A stretch of DNA of 64,000 nucleotides from an uncultured SAR86 cluster bacterium (GTDB taxonomy: Bacteria; Pseudomonadota; Gammaproteobacteria; Magnimaribacterales; D2472), in contig CACOPA010000005.1 of assembly GCA_902628925.1 (NCBI GenBank), positions 1 to 64,000 on the forward strand, given 5' to 3'. Below the pieces are notes generated by a model. That model was not told where the DNA came from and did not search any database. It was given only the letters and a program-made list of their open reading frames with translations. Made by a program: the position numbers and the translations under genes. Below are positions 63,272 through 64,000 of the stretch, one piece after another (position 1 is the first letter of the stretch; each line of letters opens with the position of its first letter).

Positions 63272-64000
63272 TTGGATTCTTATAACGATATAAATTCTAT
63301 TGAATCCCAATCACATATAACCAAACTTTTAGAATCTATACAACCCATACCAACTTCTCATCATTTTAGTGATTTGGATATTGATTTAACAAACTCTATA
63401 GGGCAATTAGACAATTCATATCTTGGTGGATTAATTATTGAACCAAGAGAATGCGATGAACTTAATTTTGTTGTGAGTAATTATTGCGAAGAGGTATGCA
63501 GACCATTGGTTGTAATTACATCTAAATTCAATAATAGATTCTTAGAGAATATAGATACCCAAAAACTGATAAAAAAAAATTTTCTCAAAATAATTTTTAT
63601 CGAAAATCAATCAATTTCTGCATCTGACTATAACAAACTGCTATTAAGTCAATCTCTCTGGAAGAATCTTCCATTTAAGAAGGTACTAATATTTCAAACA
63701 GATTCACTCATATGCAAGAATTCTGATTACAAGATAAATAATTTTATTTCCTTTGACTACATTGGGTCTGCATGGAAAAGAGAGAGGCCAATTGGTCTCA
63801 CTATTGATGGAGGTTCTGGTGGATTTTCTCTACGAAATATAGAACTATCTCTTTTAGCAATTAAGAAATTTGATACTAATTCCTGGCCTGGAGGAGAAGA
63901 TGGCTACTATGCATTTTGTTTAGAGCTTATAGGTGGCAAAGTTGGGAAATTTAATGATTGTATAAAGTTTTCTACACAAGAATTTTTTTTAGAAAAGAGT
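63272..64000 (+). CDS. DUF5672-like glycosyltransferase, 3' end missing
   Basis: A frame open from 63230 to the window end. The motif order LIFQTDSLICKN, FISFDYIGSAWKRERP, GGSGGFSLRNIELSL and GGEDGYYAF is that of DUF5672-type glycosyltransferases acting on carbohydrate substrates. No ATG is usable; candidates are TTG 63272 or the non-standard ATT 63242, which has AGAGG six bases upstream. The C-terminal end is outside the window. Relation to the divergent zinc-ribbon gene is unknown. Confidence 0.7.
   Translation, partial: MDSYNDINSIESQSHITKLLESIQPIPTSHHFSDLDIDLTNSIGQLDNSYLGGLIIEPRECDELNFVVSNYCEEVCRPLVVITSKFNNRFLENIDTQKLIKKNFLKIIFIENQSISASDYNKLLLSQSLWKNLPFKKVLIFQTDSLICKNSDYKINNFISFDYIGSAWKRERPIGLTIDGGSGGFSLRNIELSLLAIKKFDTNSWPGGEDGYYAFCLELIGGKVGKFNDCIKFSTQEFFLEKS

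Overview
The window looks like a chromosomal segment of a streamlined, AT-rich, free-living marine gammaproteobacterium, possibly SAR86-like. This placement is an inference: no rRNA is present. The reasons are gammaproteobacterial gene order (prfB-lysS; ygfZ/sdhE/rpoE/rseA/degP/lepA/lepB/rnc/era/recO/acpS; queA-tgt-yajC-secD-secF; suhB/trmJ), very tight packing with many 4-base gene overlaps, and a TonB-dependent heme-uptake locus. No insertion sequence, prophage, integrase or CRISPR array was seen.

Layout. 1-5.2 kb: the 3' part of a large cadherin-repeat surface protein, a CxxC carboxymuconolactone-decarboxylase-like protein and a small secreted protein. 5.2-12.6 kb: prfB with its programmed frameshift, lysS, malate dehydrogenase, an AlkB-type dioxygenase, a ferredoxin reductase-like flavoprotein, an SDR dehydrogenase and a GST. 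12.6-17 kb: class Ia ribonucleotide reductase, preceded by paired NrdR boxes and two perfect DnaA boxes. 17-21.5 kb: glpK, an orphan ABC ATPase, serA and an Old Yellow Enzyme homologue. 21.45-21.76 kb: a gene-free AT-rich stretch with a DnaA-box cluster, a candidate origin or DnaA-controlled region. 21.8-34.2 kb: a long rightward block from ung to rsmJ for envelope stress, translation, RNA processing, repair and lipid-carrier functions. 34.2-36.5 kb: proAB and tRNA-Leu(CAA). 36.5-43.5 kb: queuosine synthesis, the Sec accessory complex, suhB, trmJ and tRNA-Glu(UUC).

43.5-51 kb is accessory: small membrane proteins, a four-gene lipid-modification-like operon (FAD protein, DUF1365, two cyclopropane-synthase-like methyltransferases), a secreted nuclease and a second GST. 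51.1-56.8 kb is a heme acquisition island (HugZ-like protein, HmuTUV-like ABC transporter, outer-membrane receptor) divided by two Fur boxes. 56.9-64 kb holds mostly small or poorly characterised genes: a haloalkane dehalogenase, a CIA30 protein, a rhodanese, tandem paralogous lipoproteins, a nitroreductase and the start of a DUF5672-like glycosyltransferase.

The strongest candidate for something undescribed is at 59.45-59.74 kb. Two copies of a 57-base unit, each folding into two hairpins with compensatory base changes between the copies, lie directly upstream of a 54-residue basic protein whose ribosome-binding site can itself be masked by a hairpin. This looks like a structured, GGA-rich regulatory leader controlling a small protein. 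A second pattern is genome-wide in flavour: five convergent gene pairs share their stop codons through a 4-base palindrome (TTAA or CTAG).
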